From assembly GCA_002437575.1 (NCBI GenBank), contig DJQK01000149.1, forward strand, positions 20,944 to 26,085: 5,142 nt of DNA, given 5' to 3'. This document shows positions 5,079-5,142 of this stretch, piece after piece. The position numbers were made by a program, and so were the translations under genes. Below the pieces are notes generated by a model. It saw only the letters and a list, made by a program, of their open reading frames with translations. It had not been told where the DNA came from and ran no database searches. How positions within the stretch are numbered: the stretch's first letter is position 1; the number at the start of each line of letters is the position of its first letter. Source of the DNA: Clostridiales bacterium UBA6388. Lineage in GTDB: Bacteria; Bacillota; Clostridia; Oscillospirales; Oscillospiraceae.

Positions 5079-5142
5079 TTTTCGTGTTTCCGAGGTGCAA
5101 TTTGCCGGGCGGGCAGAGGCGCCAATGTCACGAACTTAACAC

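Larger units (their letters stand above)
4858..5142. other. Non-coding region upstream of the larA-family gene
   Basis: This 285-base stretch has no convincing gene. It contains, from right to left, unrecognised sequence (5079-5142), the nested inverted repeat, the minus-strand terminator, and the AT-rich larA promoter. A 60-codon frame starting with TTG at 5100 runs through the hairpins and promoter and looks spurious. The terminal 64 bases could include the tail of an upstream gene, but nothing identifies one. Confidence 0.7.

Noticed and set aside
4918..5100. 60-codon minus-strand frame starting with TTG
   Set aside because: It runs through the inverted-repeat element, the terminator and the promoter, has no convincing ribosome site and no recognisable family.
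5072..5141. Open minus-strand frame entering from the right edge and ending in TAG at 5072
   Set aside because: It could be the tail of an upstream gene, but about 22 codons with no recognisable motif are too little, and its stop lies inside the inverted-repeat element.

Overview
The window looks like a chromosomal segment from a moderately GC-rich member of the Clostridia (Firmicutes), possibly an Oscillospiraceae/Ruminococcaceae-type gut anaerobe. The reasons are GC-rich coding regions beside AT-rich promoters with TATAAT boxes, strong AGGAGG-type ribosome binding sites, a Gram-positive-style lipoprotein binding protein, and a GC-rich hairpin element of a type I associate with these genomes. 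The taxonomic call is an inference. All five genes lie on the minus strand, so the transcribed order runs from high to low coordinates.

Right edge (about 4858-5142): non-coding. It holds a GC-rich nested inverted-repeat element (about 5023-5078), a clear intrinsic terminator (4960-4986) that should end a co-directional gene lying outside the window, and then an AT-rich promoter region for the first gene.

Genes 1 and 2 (4857-2420): a LarA-family nickel-dependent 2-hydroxyacid racemase/epimerase (428 aa), followed with an ATGA stop/start overlap by a fold-type I PLP aminotransferase (384 aa). The pair looks translationally coupled and points to interconversion of 2-hydroxy acids, 2-oxo acids and amino acids. 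The actual substrates are not visible.

Intergenic 2245-2419: AT-rich. It contains a possible weak terminator for the aminotransferase, two TATAAT boxes, and a 20-bp inverted repeat abutting the ribosome binding site of the next gene. This could be a DNA operator or an RNA hairpin gating translation.

Genes 3 to 5 (2244 to beyond position 1): a polar amino acid ABC importer in the order lipoprotein binding protein (319 aa), permease (230 aa), ATPase (first 146 residues only, cut by the window just as its LSGGQ signature begins). Permease and ATPase genes overlap by 11 bp. The 163-bp gap between binding protein and permease holds two substantial hairpins that may attenuate or process the transcript, which would give more binding protein than membrane components.

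Together the genes suggest uptake of an amino acid through the ABC importer beside an enzyme pair that can handle the corresponding 2-oxo and 2-hydroxy acids. Whether the two transcription units share substrate or regulation is inferred from adjacency only. I saw no mobile element, phage gene, CRISPR array, tRNA or rRNA, and no clearly new system. The most interesting parts are the LarA-aminotransferase pair and the structured non-coding DNA.
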